Below the pieces are notes generated by a model. It had not been told where the DNA came from and ran no database searches. It was given only the letters and a program-made list of their open reading frames with translations. A stretch of DNA of 64,000 nt, taken from assembly GCF_905475395.1 (NCBI RefSeq), contig NC_058342.1, forward strand, positions 24,400,640-24,464,639, read 5' to 3'. Each line of letters starts with the position of its first letter. The stretch's first letter is position 1. A program made the translations under genes and the position numbers. Below, piece after piece: positions 47,193-61,000 of the stretch. Origin of the DNA: Chrysoperla carnea. Its lineage: Eukaryota > Arthropoda > Insecta > Neuroptera > Chrysopidae.

Positions 47193-48439
47193 GTAACTCC
47201 CAGTTATATACTTCTAGTAGAAGCATATTTTATAAGGCGTTCACAAACGTTTAAAATCTCTGTTTAAAACCGATTTTGGTTATGAATTAGAATTTTTACC
47301 TAAATCTGCGTTTGCCGAGATCTTTTAGAGTAAAGATGATAAAATATCGATATTTCGTTGCCATTTCCACTTGTGAGAGAGATATATACACAAATGGTCA
47401 CGAAAGTTATTGGCTTCTCACGTAGCAAGGCCCATCTTGTTTTCCTTACGCCATAAACAGAATACACTGTACGTTATTATATTATACGCATGCGTAAATT
47501 AGTAAATATTTTAAAATGATACTTTTTTTTTCCAAAAAGAGAGGTGGATTTTTACAGGCGTTATAATTGTGCCTGTAATAATCAAAGACGATATTTTTTA
47601 AAAGTTTCTCTTCAGCCATATTTTGGATATATCGAATGAAAATGCCGGAAAATAAATATACAAGACGCGTATAATTAGTATAAAAATACGTTCTTTTTTA
47701 AATAACATACGCGATAATTATTTATATATATATATAAATATTTTTTTCAAAAAATTTATCTCGACTCTATTCTCATCTAAATTTCCAGAAAAATTACTTT
47801 TCTTTAAAATATACAATTCATTAAAATTTATAAATTTTATAGCATCGATTTTCGATTATTTCTTATTTATAAATGCGTCAATTTTACGTTATCCGTAAAA
47901 GTTTACAATACAAATGAAAGCCCAGTGTATGCGTCAAAATAGCAACCAAAAATGTTTTTTTTAAAAAGTTTCATAGTATTCGAATGACATGGAAATACAC
48001 AAATCGAGGCAAAAGCGATGAAATTCTTAAGGTAAAAAATGCTTCATAGCATGGACCTTAAGACACAAATTAGGAATTATTTTGACGCAAAATTTAATCC
48101 GTTTAACGTGCCTTGCGCCTTTAGCTTAGGTTATAAACTAAAGTCAGGCCTTGACCTCAAGCGATTCTCTCGTCCTTGGAGGTTGGAATAAATACTTTTA
48201 AAAATGAAAAATTAAATAAAAATGATTTAACCCTTCAGAACGGTCGCGTAGAGAGACTCTTCGAGACACTTGTTTTTTTTAAACTCAAAATATAAAGGAA
48301 CAAAAATATTTAATAACAGCTGTGAAAGTTTTTCTCATCACTTCAGTAAAGTTGATTAAAGAAACCCACAATTAGTTTGGCTTCATTATGACATATCATT
48401 ATCTATCCAAAACAATTAGTTAAGTATATTAGGTTAGGT

Positions 48440-48715
48440 TAGAATGGCTGTCCTGGGGTGAGACACACTTAGATCATAGAAATCGTTGTGATACCGTTAA
48501 CAAGATCGGAGAGGTCAACAAAGAAAGGTTGGCTTAAGTAAATCCATCTCCTCATGACAAGAGCAGAGCAGCGATAGAGAAGGTAAGACATCGTTTCTTT
48601 TTGCTCCCCACTGTAGCAGCTTCTGCAATAGCCGTGACTCACTGTCAGAATCAGGCGTTCAGCGTGCCTGTCGCCCAGCCAGTGTCCCGTAATAGCCGCA
48701 ACAAATTTAATAAAT
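48440..48715 (-). pseudogene. Degenerate non-LTR retrotransposon end, minus strand
   Basis: The frame reads FVAAITGHWLGDRHAERLIL and TVSHGYCRSCYSGEQKETMS then YLLYRCSAL, the RNase H tail and C.SC...HLL..C motif of R1-type elements. It aligns with the plus-strand remnant at 36007-36290, including a shared [16 protein letters not shown]-like tail. Confidence 0.65.
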
Positions 48716-49940
48716 AAATGTGTAAACAAAGGTTGAAATTTCGTTCGCAATGCTTGCGCAATAGCGTGAGATTTTCTATTATCACAAGAGAAATGATTTT
48801 GTTACGAAAGACGAACAGTCTGAAGGGTTTAAGATCAGACTATTTAACTGTCAACATTGTCTTATTTACCTCGACGTCAAGGACGCTAATTTATGTGAGA
48901 ATAAAAAAAAGTGCGCGGCCAACTTACGTAAGAATCATCTGATATGAGAAGGGTTGGTTTTTGTCTTGGGTAATAATTTACCCCGAATAATCGAAAATAA
49001 TGAAACTTTTTAAATATTTACAAATAGTGGTTTTTTGTTCAAAATGCAATTGTTTTTGTTTTATTTCCAAAAATATACCGTAGAGTTTATTTACATGTTT
49101 GCATGCAAAATGGCATGCAAGTTTTTACAAAATGTTCCGTAAAAAAACGTTACGAATTTCTGTCAGGATTAATTTTAATAAAAAAGAAATCGCTGTTAAG
49201 ATTTTCCGTATTTTTACGAATTCTAGATGAATGTTGACTTAGGTTGCCGTAAATTCTTAGGTTACATACATGGTCAATTTCGAAAACAGACTTTCAGTTA
49301 TTCTTCAATCTTGAAATTTGGCACAATAGAGAGAAATTTGAAAACATTTAAAAATCATTGATTTCTAATTCTGTGAGTTTCCCAACAGTTTTGTCATAAT
49401 TTCAAAGAAATGCTAGGTCTGATAGAAATTCGTAGCGCTTAAATTTAAACACCCGATAACATATATATTACAGGAAATTTTTTATTTTTATTCGGCTTAT
49501 TTTAAGTCAATTTTTTTAACATGCAAAAATCTTATTATCCCTGAGCATAATTACGGGGGGTAAATTTATTTTTCCATAACATCAATTATTTAAAAAAAAA
49601 TATCCCGTTTTCACGAGAAACAAAATAAACTTATTATAATCACGAGTACGACTTCGAAATAAAATTTGGCCTGAAAAATTTTTGTCAACACACAACCATA
49701 GTCGTATAATCAGGACTGGGCACAGTAAAATTGAAAGCGAGATAGCTCTATTGTTTATCTAGCTGATACCCGCCCGCTTTGAAGTCTGTACAGATGGCGT
49801 AGGATTACAAATGAAGCGGACCAAATCTTTCTTATTACATCCATTTTTTAAAAATGCATTTAAATTTTACATTTTCAAATTTCGCGCGTAATTTGACTGA
49901 TTTTAATGTTGGACGCAATATACGCCATATTACTCTGTGG

Positions 49941-50037
49941 TCATGACGTCAGTTGGCTGTGTAAGCAAATACTTTAATATTTTGTATGATAATTGCTTAT
50001 AATTTAAACTTTCAGTTTACACAGCCGTATGACGTAA
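49941..50037. repeat. Short hairpin with GACGTCA/TGACGTAA ends
   Basis: TCATGACGTCAGTTGGCTGT then GTAA pairs with TTACACAGCCGTATGACGTAA. The loop is about 50 nt. It resembles a small MITE. Confidence 0.65.
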
Positions 50038-51099
50038 TAACTTAGCTATGTCAATAATATATTTTTCGAGGTTTTAACTTCCACCAGAAGAAATTCTACT
50101 TAAATTTCGTATCTAGACCTGTTTATACGACCATAATCAAATTAGGAATAACCAAAGTCCGTAGATAAAGCAATGGATAAAAGTTTTGATGGTCGCCATC
50201 TTTATTCCAAGTGTCAATAGTTGGAATATTTCGGAATTCTTCTTGTGGAATTTATTAAACAAATTCTTCCAATACGTTATCTTCGGACGTTGGGAAATTA
50301 TTAAATTTTTTGTGTATATCACTAACGTGAAAATCCTCGGAAACAGAATAACAAACATTACATGTTAAAACATAACCTTAAAATTAGTGACATGTATTTC
50401 AAAATGGCGGCATTGTTTTTTTAAAGATATTGCACAACAAATTTGTGTTTTTTCTTTGATGAGTCGTAATTTTTTGAATGTAAATAAATTGCTTCCCAGT
50501 TATTTATTCACAAGAGTTAGAGCAAGTTTTTTAAGTTTTAAAAAAAATTAGCAAAAATAAATTTGATGGGTGAACAACGAACGGTTTATTATTTTTTTTG
50601 GTTAAATGGTTACATACAAACTTGATTAGCGCTGCTCTCTGTAAAAGACTGCGTTTTCCCTCGTGTGATACATAAGTTCTTTTGACAGCTGCATACTAAT
50701 AAAAACAATTTATAAAAGTCATTAGAATTCATTTGTTTCACTTGATTTTGAAAAAATTAATTAATTTGGATGATTTGAACGAAAAAAAGTTGATGAATTT
50801 TTTTTACAAATACGTTTTGATTCTGAAATTTTTTGAAACACCATGAGAAATTTTGTAAAGTAAATAAATTTTCCCGTTTGGTTTTATGAGGCTTAAATTA
50901 TTTACAATCTGCTCTCCCGTCTTGTCAGCGGCGAGGGTCATATTGCCTTACAAAATACCCTTAAAGGCGGATTAGGCAACTATCTAGGAGTCCCACATCG
51001 GCTGGGGTCCTGGGAAAATGTCAAAGGAGAAAAAGACAAATTTTTACGATAAATTGATTGTCGAAGATTAATAAATCAAATATTTATGAGCAGAGCCGC

Positions 51100-51420
51100 A
51101 CACAAAGGGCGCCTGACACTGAATAACAGTCAGGCAAAGCAAATATTCGTATGAAGGGCAATTCGTTAGCATGAGAGGAATTAACCTCAAACCACTCTTT
51201 CACCGGAGCCTTAGATTCCCATAGCAAAGTATTCGATGTTTCAAATCCAAGAGTGGATACTAGAAGCCTATTTTCAACGTTAAGCTTTCGTGGAAAGCAG
51301 AAAGGCAGAATGGCTTAGCTTTATCTTGAGAGATGTTTTAACAAAGAAGTTCCCAGCGTTCTGCGTTGCCTCTAGGATACAAAGAACCATGTGGTCTTAT
51401 TTGCTTAAGCTGGAATCGGT
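51100..51420 (+). pseudogene. Very decayed non-LTR retrotransposon end
   Basis: The DNA around 51180-51245 parallels the segment after the RNase H signature in copies 1 and 2 (CTCTTTCACC..AGCC...ATTCCCATAGCAA), and 51350-51375 matches the CTGCGT(GG/TG)C(G/C)TCT tail. Frames are too broken to translate usefully. Confidence 0.4.
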
Positions 51421-51930
51421 CTGTGGGAAATATTCCCTGATTCTGAATTGACAGATTGTTTGAAATAAGTTATAAATCTACGTGTAATGAAAATTTTCAT
51501 TGCTTTACAAAATTTCCCATGATGCCGTTTGATAACATTAAAATGATAATGAAAAGAAAATGAAACCAAAAGGTCTAACAAACATAATGAGACTAGGAGA
51601 TAAATAAAAATTTTTCGTCTTGCCAACATAAAAATTTTGAGAAAATGAACGAAATTATAAACGCAATAATTTAATAAAAAAAAATTAAAAAAAAAAATAT
51701 TTAGCCATCTCCGAAGCCTATTTTTATTTAAAAAATAATAAAACGAATGGGCTGTTGAGGGGCCACTTTCAGCGCAACTAAATCAAAAAAATTATTTACA
51801 AAACAAATTAGAGCTACTACAATTTTTTTTTTTTGAAAATTTTTTGAAATCCAACTCAACGCTTTTTTATAAATTTTTTTTCGGTATAATTTTCGTATTT
51901 TTAATTTATTTACTATTTTGTTACATATTT

Positions 51931-52000
51931 CTAAGGTCTAGAGCCTCCTCTAGCCGCTTCCTCCAACGCCCGGACTTTTAATTCCCGTTCACGCTGTTGT
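51931..52000 (-). CDS. Gug: Gug terminal exon
   Basis: This 70-nt exon after TTTTTTTTAG encodes QQRERELKVRALEEAARGGS then RP and TAG. An AATAAA on the minus strand lies about 20 nt beyond the stop (51910-51905), a possible but very close polyadenylation signal. Confidence 0.88.
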
Positions 52001-55000
52001 CTAAAAAAAAATTTTTACGTTAAACGCTAAGTGTATCTGAAAATGCTGAAATGAGTGTCTGTGTACATGTTTTTTTTTTTGGTTAATTTCAAAAAATGAT
52101 AAAAAGGTACAGGATGATTCAGTGTATTACCGTAAATATTCCTCGTGGGCCACAATTGATGGATGTGAGAATCGATCCCGTTCCATCAGCATTTGTCTTT
52201 GTAGTTGCTCATGGGCAGCGGCTTGATGTGCTAATTGATCAGCGTATGGGCGACTTAGGAGATCTTGGTGATGTAATGCTAACGCATCACGTCCAGGTAT
52301 TAAAGATGGTCGCGGGTATGGTGCTCCTGAAGCTAAATTAAAATTTAAGCAATGGTTGCGGATCTGTTATGTTGATTCTTGTAGATTTTAGGCAGTACGA
52401 GCGCCAAGGCAAGTTTAGACTTGTGATTGAAATTATTTTCAACTTCGATGATGAATTTTGTTAGAACTTCATGAATGTAGACGAAAAATAATAATACAAT
52501 TTTTCGATATCTGACTTGGTTTTCGAAATTCATCTTAATGGCGTGTACTTATTTAAGGATCGAAACGTACTTCGATCGTGAGTGAGCTCGAAATTATTAA
52601 TTCAATCGAAATCAAGCAGATAAATTTACCTCAAGTGCATGTGATCCTTTTAGGATCGAAACGTACTTCGATCTTGATTGAATTCGAAATTAAGAATTCA
52701 ATTGTAGTCCCTAGAATAAAGAAAGAACTATGACTTACGTGGTAATGGGAAACCAGAAGCACCTCCCGATGATCCACTAGATCCATCAGGTGGTTGACCG
52801 GGGCCTCCAGGAGGTCCACCTTGTGATCCACCTGGTCCACTGCCAGGAGGTCCGCCGCCACTACCACTACCAGACTGATTATGTAAATGCAAATGTGTAT
52901 GAGAATGTGCGTGCGTATGCGCATGATATTCAGGTGATATTCCGGCCATTTGTAAACGTACCTATTGTTGAGGAACAGAAATTACCATATATCGGACGCT
53001 CCTAACAGAGTCAACCCATTTCAAATCGACAACTATTCCCCCCCCCCCTCTCTTCGCAAAACTATCTCGTTTTAGAGAGAAAAAGATTTCGCTTCACAAA
53101 TTTCGTGGACATTACCAAGACAAATATATTACCATTGTCTCGTTTTAATTGTAGAGTGGGAGAAGTGTAAGGCAGTAAATTGAAGTAAAAATTATGTTAT
53201 ATAATTTTGCTTATATGTAATAAAAATTTCAATTTTTCGTTTCAATGAAATTTATTAACATAACTGACAATCATTCGGTTACAAGATAAGTTTGAGGAAG
53301 ACGTACTGGTCAGAATGTCCTTCATAACCATTATGGAAGTCACAATTCACCAGGCTCAGGCGAGAAAAAGAAGTCATGGAAAATGTTAGTTTTTCCCTAA
53401 AATTAACCTTTGTGCTAAAAGTCGGAACCAGGACCTCACATTCTTGAAAACTATTACAGTGAGGTTAAATATCACCAGAAATTTGAAAAGTATGACTCAA
53501 AAGATTTTGTATCCAGTCCAAATTTAAATTTGGATTTTTATGACGTCATCAAGTATAAAAAACGAATTTTTTGATAACACAGTCAAAAATTATCCAATTT
53601 GTATGGAATTTTTTTTGAAACCCACTAATTTTGTTGGGTTACTCTTTTCATCTGTGATGTTAATTTTTCGCTACAATTAGCCTTTGTGCTGAAAGTAGGT
53701 ACCAGGATCCCACATTCTTGGAAACTATTACAGTGAGGTTAAATTTGACCAAAAATTTAAAAAGTATGACCCAACTTTAGTTGAATTACATACTTGATTT
53801 ACTAAAATTGGATGTAATTTGGATTTGATAGAGCAAAATTAATTTTTTTTTATTTTGATGACGTCATAAAGTATAAAAAACGAATTTTTTGATAACACAG
53901 CCAAATATTATCCAATTTGCATGGAATTTTTTTTGAAACCCACTAATTTTCGGTTACTCTTTTCATCAGTGATGAGAATTTTTTGCTACATTATCCTTGT
54001 GCTAAAAGTCGGGACCAGGTCGCCAAATTCTTAAAAACAATTACAGTATTACGGAACACTTTGTATACTGAAAAAGAGTGAGAGCGCTGAGAGCGTATTT
54101 CGTCAATCATGAATCACTTACTCCGTTTTGATGTGAAGACAATTAAATTTAGAATAAATTTTTCGTTTGACCTTTTTATTCTGAAACTTATCGATTTGAA
54201 ATGGATTGACCCAATATTAATATCAAATAATAGAACTTACCATTGGATCTGTAGCTAATGCAAGACGTTCTGCTTCGAGAGCAGCTTGACTTGGTCCTCC
54301 TGATCCTCCAGCTTGTGAAACAGGTGGAGCTAAGCTACCAGGTGGGACACCTAATCGAAAAAAATTATATATCATCCTTGTTTCTATAAAATAAATGTAC
54401 GACTGTCTTTTGGATCAAATTTTGCATGTTGTTTTTTAACTTACCATGAGGGGGTCCTTGAGGAGGTGGTGGAATTCCTAAACGTTCCGCAAGATGATGA
54501 GCTACAACAGCTGGTGAATATAACCCAGTCAATGCAGGATTGTAGTGATGAGGAGCTCCTAAGGGTATACTACCAGGATGTGGTCCAGCTGATAAACTTG
54601 CCGCCGCATATCTATAAAAACAAATCCATTTAGCAAGTTGAACAAAGGAATGATTCAGTGAAAATATTTACCGTCTTTGCATTTCTAGCCAATGTGAAGT
54701 ATGAGGATCTAATCCAGCAGCACCAGGTGGTAAGCTTCCTGGAGGTGGTCCACCAGGTCCACCTGAATGTGGTCCACCAGGACCTAATGAAGAACCTGGT
54801 GGTCGTCCAGCAGCCATTGATGCAGACTTCATAATCTCCTCCTTTAATCGATCGTTTAATTCACGTTCGCGTAATTCTCGAATTTCTCGTTCTCGCTTCT
54901 CCCGTTCGAGTTGTTCCAATTCCAAGCGATCTCTAGCTATGCCGTACATGTTACCCAATTGATAATGATGTAACATCGGATCTAGACAATGAGGTGGTCC

Positions 55001-58000
55001 TAATCCAGGAGGACCAGCGCCACGTGCGTACGCACTAGCATGATGTGGTCTTGCGTACTCAGACAATTGTCTTAACGCAGGTGTATCAGCATAGGCAGCC
55101 GCTTGACGGCTAAATCGTTCGTATGGTGAGGTTATTGTTTCGATTGGACCACGACTAGGCGGTTTTACGTCGGATTTGTTGTCAGGTGTTGTTATTTTAC
55201 GCTGAAATAAAAAAATATAATTTTCAACTCTCTCAAAATTTCATTACTCGGTAATTCCAACTTACTTGTTGCGAATGATGTAATGCTTGTTGCTTTTCAC
55301 GTTCCTCGCGTTCTTTTTCCGCTTGTTTTCGTAAGCGTTCTTCTCGTTTTCGTGCTAGTTTTGAATCGGGTACTGGTTTAAATGTTAGATCCGTTCTAGT
55401 ACACGAATTAAAATCGCCTCGATTCCAATGTCGTAAGAAACTGGAAATTTTAAACATTAAAATCAAAATTTTGAGGATTTCTGAGGCAATAAATATACAA
55501 AGTACTGCAAACTCGTGAAAATCGTCTTAAACAGCGACGACAGGATTAAATTGTGCGGTATTCTGTCTATAAATTGACTCTGGAATAACGTATACAACAC
55601 TTCTACGATCTCTAATACATTATTTTTATTATTAAAAATGCCGAGAAGTGAGATTTCTCGGCATACTAAGAAGGGGTAAATGAAATACTGTCCTGTCAAA
55701 AAAATACCAGGAATTATTAAATTAAACATGGTTTTTTTTAACCTTCGAAACACGTTTCAAAACACTTTCCAATGTCTTCAGTTCCTTCGATAGCTTTTAT
55801 TTTTTGAACTTGATCAACTTGAAACAGTAACCACAGAGTGGCAAAGATTCAATAATAAAAAAGTCAGCAGGAGCCAAATCTCATGCAAGAGTTTTGCGGC
55901 GGAGTTGCCTTATCGTCCATAAAGCGTTTTTTCATAGCTCTGGCTATATTTGAAGGATTTTCTGCGTCAAACGCTTTAATTTGAATAATGGTATTATTTA
56001 TTGACCGTCTGAGTATCGAAGAATACACTGAGTATGACGAGTGTTTTCTTTGACGATCTTTGCACACGAAATTTCCTTCATATCACCAATTTTTTTTTCC
56101 TCCGAAAGAATTGTTTGCTGGGTCTATTGACTTTTTTGCATTGGCTTAAGAAAATTATCTATAAAAAAGTCTACATGGTTTAAAGCGGAAATTTTTAGTT
56201 TTAAACTACACGCCATTGGGGTGAAGGGGGTTGATATCGAAAAGTAAATCAGATAACTTTTAAAAGATTTTAAAAAGGTGAAAATGCTAAAGTAATCCGA
56301 AATTTAAGATATCTTTATTATTAAACTCCTTTATGAACCTCCCCCTTCCCTTCGGGGATCTGAAAGACTCTCAAAATAAAAAGGTCATTATTTTTGCAAA
56401 TTAAGACTTTTAATGATGTAAAAGGGGTTTTTTGGGGTCGCTGAAATTTCGTATTTTCAGACAAAATGTTTAATTTGTTACCCCTCTCCCTCTTAAAGCC
56501 CACATACATAAGTACACCTCCGAAATAAATAATACCATTTTAATTTTAAAATTTGATCCGTTTTAAGGCATCTAAGAAGGTTTTTAAAGTTGCTGATCTT
56601 GAATTCATGATCCAATTGATTAAATTTTCATCCCTTCCCCTCTTTCAGCTTACATAAGTAGATATTTAAAATTTTGAATTGCTAATCCTTTTATGACAGA
56701 AAGTTTTATTAATCATTACTACAGACATTTCAAACTTCGAATTCGTAATACTTTTTTGACAGAAGATACCTTTCAAGTTGAATTTGAATATACAATTGAA
56801 TGCAATAAAATTGAACACAGTTTAGGTGGGTTTTGTCATGGGCAACATTGAGTCTCAAAAGTCATGGGCAACAGATAAGGTTTGGATAAAGAATCGAATT
56901 TTATCGGCTTTTTTAAATCTTACATTAATTAGTAAATAAAATAGCCAATCAGAAAGAGACTAGGGAAACGAGAAATGATTTTTATCCTCTATTTGCCTCT
57001 GTTCAGTTGTTCATAACTTTTGAGACACCCCATTTATGAACACTAAGATTGTAGCCCACTGATTCAGATTTATTTTATTCAAAAGTATCAAACGATCATC
57101 AGATTCCTATAAAAATCAAACAGATATATTAGAGCTATGTTCCAATCGATAATTCTGGACAGTTTCGAAAAATTTTAACTGCAAAAAAATGATTGAAATT
57201 ATTGATTAGAACAAAGCTGTTAAAACATTAGAATCACTAGAATATTAAAATGATGTCGAATTCGATTCAATCGAAATTGGAAAAAATTGGTGACTGAAAC
57301 TGAAAATTAACAATTGAATATAATAATTTTATGTACAGTCACCAGGTTTACAAATAAAATGGAAAATCGGAATAAAAATACAAACATGGCACTTTGACTC
57401 CGATGACATTCAGTATCCTCAATTTTGGGCTCTGGTGATGGTCCACGTGGTATCATATGATTCGGTGATGGTATTTCCTCTTCAATTTGTTGCACATCTG
57501 ATTGTTGTTGCATGCTAGATCCACTCTCTGAATCCGTTGATGTGTTCAACATCGATAAGGAAGATCGACTTGGAGGTTCTGATTTGATATCATCATAGTG
57601 TCGTGGTAAATGATGACCTAATTCAAACGATCCGTTCAAATCTTTTAAAAGGGTCTTTTTAAAAATATATTTCTTCCATTTTAAAATTGTAAATTTTGCC
57701 AAAATATAGGAAATTAAAGCCATATTTTAGAATACTCAAGAGGGAGATTTTTTGTATCCTTAATGTAGAAATGCAGAAGTACATAGAAAAACTTCCTGGA
57801 AGAAGGGCACGATATCAAGATGACACAAAGAAATAACTTTCAAAATTCTCTGATTATTTGCGAATTATCGCAATGGGGTAGTTTCCGATTTTTGGCAACT
57901 TTGGCACTACATTAATTGGCGTTAAAACGAATTAATTAGCGGACTCGTTGACACGAGAGGGGTAGTCTAGAGGACACAAAACAATTTTAAAATGGAAGAA

Positions 58001-61000
58001 ATATATCTTTAAGGAACCGAATTTTGTAAAATACGTACTTGGTGGTCCCACAGGAGAATTTGGTGGTGGTAACATTTGACTTTGTTGTACTGCTTGAGCG
58101 GCATGTGCGCGTAATGCTTCTAAAGAACTTGACGATGATGGACCCAAGCCCATGCTAAGTCCATGCCCGCCTAAACTAGGAGGTTGTACCATAAGCGGAT
58201 GCTGTGAAGGTGGAGGTCCTTGACCAGGACCACCTGGTTTTTGGCCATGTTGACGATGTTGTATTGCTAGCATGTTTGCATGAGCAGGACTCAACCTCTC
58301 ATGATGATGTAGCTAAACGTAAACGAAAATAAGTTTAATAATTTTTGGAAATGTTTTTGAATTAAGTTTTGGACCTACCTGTGCGTGATGATGGATGTGT
58401 TGATGTGTGTTACTGCTTGACGTAGTTTGTTGGCTAATTGAACTTTGACTCATAGCATGAGGTGAACCCGTTCGCATCTGAATATGAAACTTTAACATTA
58501 TTGACAAATTCGTTGGTTTTTTTTTTGGGTTGAAATTTATGGAATCAAAACTTACCGGTTTCTGGGTAGTATTCACTTTATGTTGCAAGCTTGCCGAGGA
58601 TGACTGCGATGTACTATGAGAAATTGTTAAACCTGGTCCATATCCAGCTAAAATTAAATTTGATCGTTAGATTTTTTAACTAATATTTACTAGAAATTTG
58701 AGGCAGGAAATAGGCATAGTAAAAGGGCTAAGAATAATCCACTTAGAGGAGAGATCCTGGGAGAAATCGCGACAGAGAAGCTGTGAGCCCTCTGCGTGGA
58801 GTCTGGTTACAAAAGAATCCTATAGACTCATTTCTTTAAAATAGCAGACATGTTGTTCTCAAGAAAGGCGCGGAGGACCCTTTGGTGTAGGTGCTAGAGA
58901 TCCATTTGCGGTACCCCTCTTATGTAGAAACCGCTTCAAGCAAAAGTATTAGAATACTTTCTATGGATTTTTTCGGATAGAATAATAGACCATAGGTCTC
59001 TGCGTGAAAGGGCTTAGCCTAATCCACTTTCAATTAATCTAATTTTTTGGTGGTTTAAAGAAGCTCGATGAAATATGAAATTTTGGAAAAGGGGAAAAAA
59101 ATTTGATAGCATGAACTTAAATGGTGAAACAATAAGCACCATAAAAATTTTACCTTGTTGGTCACCTTTCGTCGAATGTACAGAACTATGATGACTGGTC
59201 GAATGATGATTCGTTAAGATTGTTTCACTCGTATGCTGTCGATTATTTTCGGCATCTTCAATCATATCACGTCGTGTTGTTACGGAAGTACTTGAACTGT
59301 GATGTGAGCTCAACATTGTACTTGTTATGCTCGTCGATGGTTCCGAACCTATAAACAAATTTAATTAGACCAAAGTCGAAAATTAGTGAATGAATTATGT
59401 GTGAACTTACTTGGTTTTGAGGTAATGGGGCTATCGTATGGGGGTCGACTTGACGGTTGAGAATGTGCTGGTGGTAAAAGTCCAGCCGGATGTCCGGGTA
59501 TACTATGTGCACCACCACCCATACCTGGTGGAGGTGGCCCATACGGTGAATAACCGAATGGTGCATGATATGGTAAATTTGGAGGGTAACCAGGATAACC
59601 ACCGAATGGATTATGATGATGTTGAGCAACTGCAGCGAATAATCCATGATGGATAAGACCTGGATGACTTGCAGCTGCAGCTGCCATATGATGTGCAGCC
59701 AAATGCGATGATGGTGTTGGTCCAAACATAGATCCAGGTCCTGGACCACCTAGTGGACTCTGTTGTGTTGATACATGCATTAAGGGTCCAGGTATTGAGG
59801 TAGGTGTTGATATTACAGGCACACATGCTGACGACACTTGTGCTTGACTGGAGCTAGATGGGGGTCCCGATTCCGATTTTATTGTCATTGATTCCGATTT
59901 TATAGGCATGTCTTTGTTCGATGATGAATCTTTTGTGGAAGATGATGGACTTATTAAATTTATTGCTGAGTGAGCATATTGATTGCGTTCATGCTGTCGC
60001 GGACCTAAAACATATTGATTACATATTTTTCTTGCTATTTTTTAGAATACCGAATTAAATAATAAAAAATCGAACTACGAACAGAAAAAAAGAAAAAATT
60101 ATTTACCAGGCGATAGATTTTCAACTCTTGACATATAATGATCATTCATTTCAAGTCTCTGTGACGCTGATTCTGAGTTCGATCCCGAATTTGAATGTTG
60201 TTGATTTGAGGAATGTTGACGTGGCGTTGTACGACCCGGTTGATCCCACTCCTGTTTCATTTCATTTGGATTCTGCATACGTGGTGATTGATGTTGATGT
60301 GTCTGCATCATAGGATCATGATCCCCAGCACCCGAGCCCCCACCATGAAACGATTGGCCTTTTAAAGTTGAATCAGAAGGTGTATGTAAATTTCTTTGTT
60401 TATCATTATCTAAACTATTGTCAATATGCGAGTGTCCAAAACTCATGCGCTCTGCATGAACTCTTTGTTGCTGTTCGAAGGCATAATTGTTACGTGGGTC
60501 TTGGGTCTTCTGATCGATAGATCGTACATTTGGATCCTGCGATCGCATTACATCGGGGGCAGCACCTCCACTAACACGATGTGACTGAGGTGGTTCGTTT
60601 AGGACGCGATTATTTGTCATATACTGTGCCGAATGGTGTGTTAATGGACTATTTATTGACATCTTTTGAGATGTATTTGATGGAACTCGTGGAATCATTA
60701 TATCTGATTGTGGTTCCGTTTTGATGTTCTCAACTTGTGGACCTTGTAAATACGGGGCTATATTTGAAGGGGAAAATTTTATTATTGTTAGAGGGTATGG
60801 GACTTCTTTTGACATACATACATATAATTTGGTTTTTGGTGGCCATTTTTATGTGTGAATCAAATTTTTCTAGGTTTGAAATTTTCATCGAGATAAAATT
60901 TAATCCGGTCCTAATTAATTTTGTGTTAATCATAGAACTTACATACAATAAAAGGAAGGATCTAATATAAGCGGAATCTTTGGCCGAAACTGAGACAGAA

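Larger units (their letters stand above)
41008..51930. other. Intergenic region upstream of dsh and downstream of Gug
   Basis: About 10.9 kb. The right-hand part of 41008-42500 should hold the dsh promoter and 5' UTR, but I cannot place a start site by eye. The rest carries degenerate non-LTR ends (43795-44460, 45800-46240, 48440-48715, 51100-51420), a 69-bp tandem pair and a small hairpin. No gene was recognised. Confidence 0.65.
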
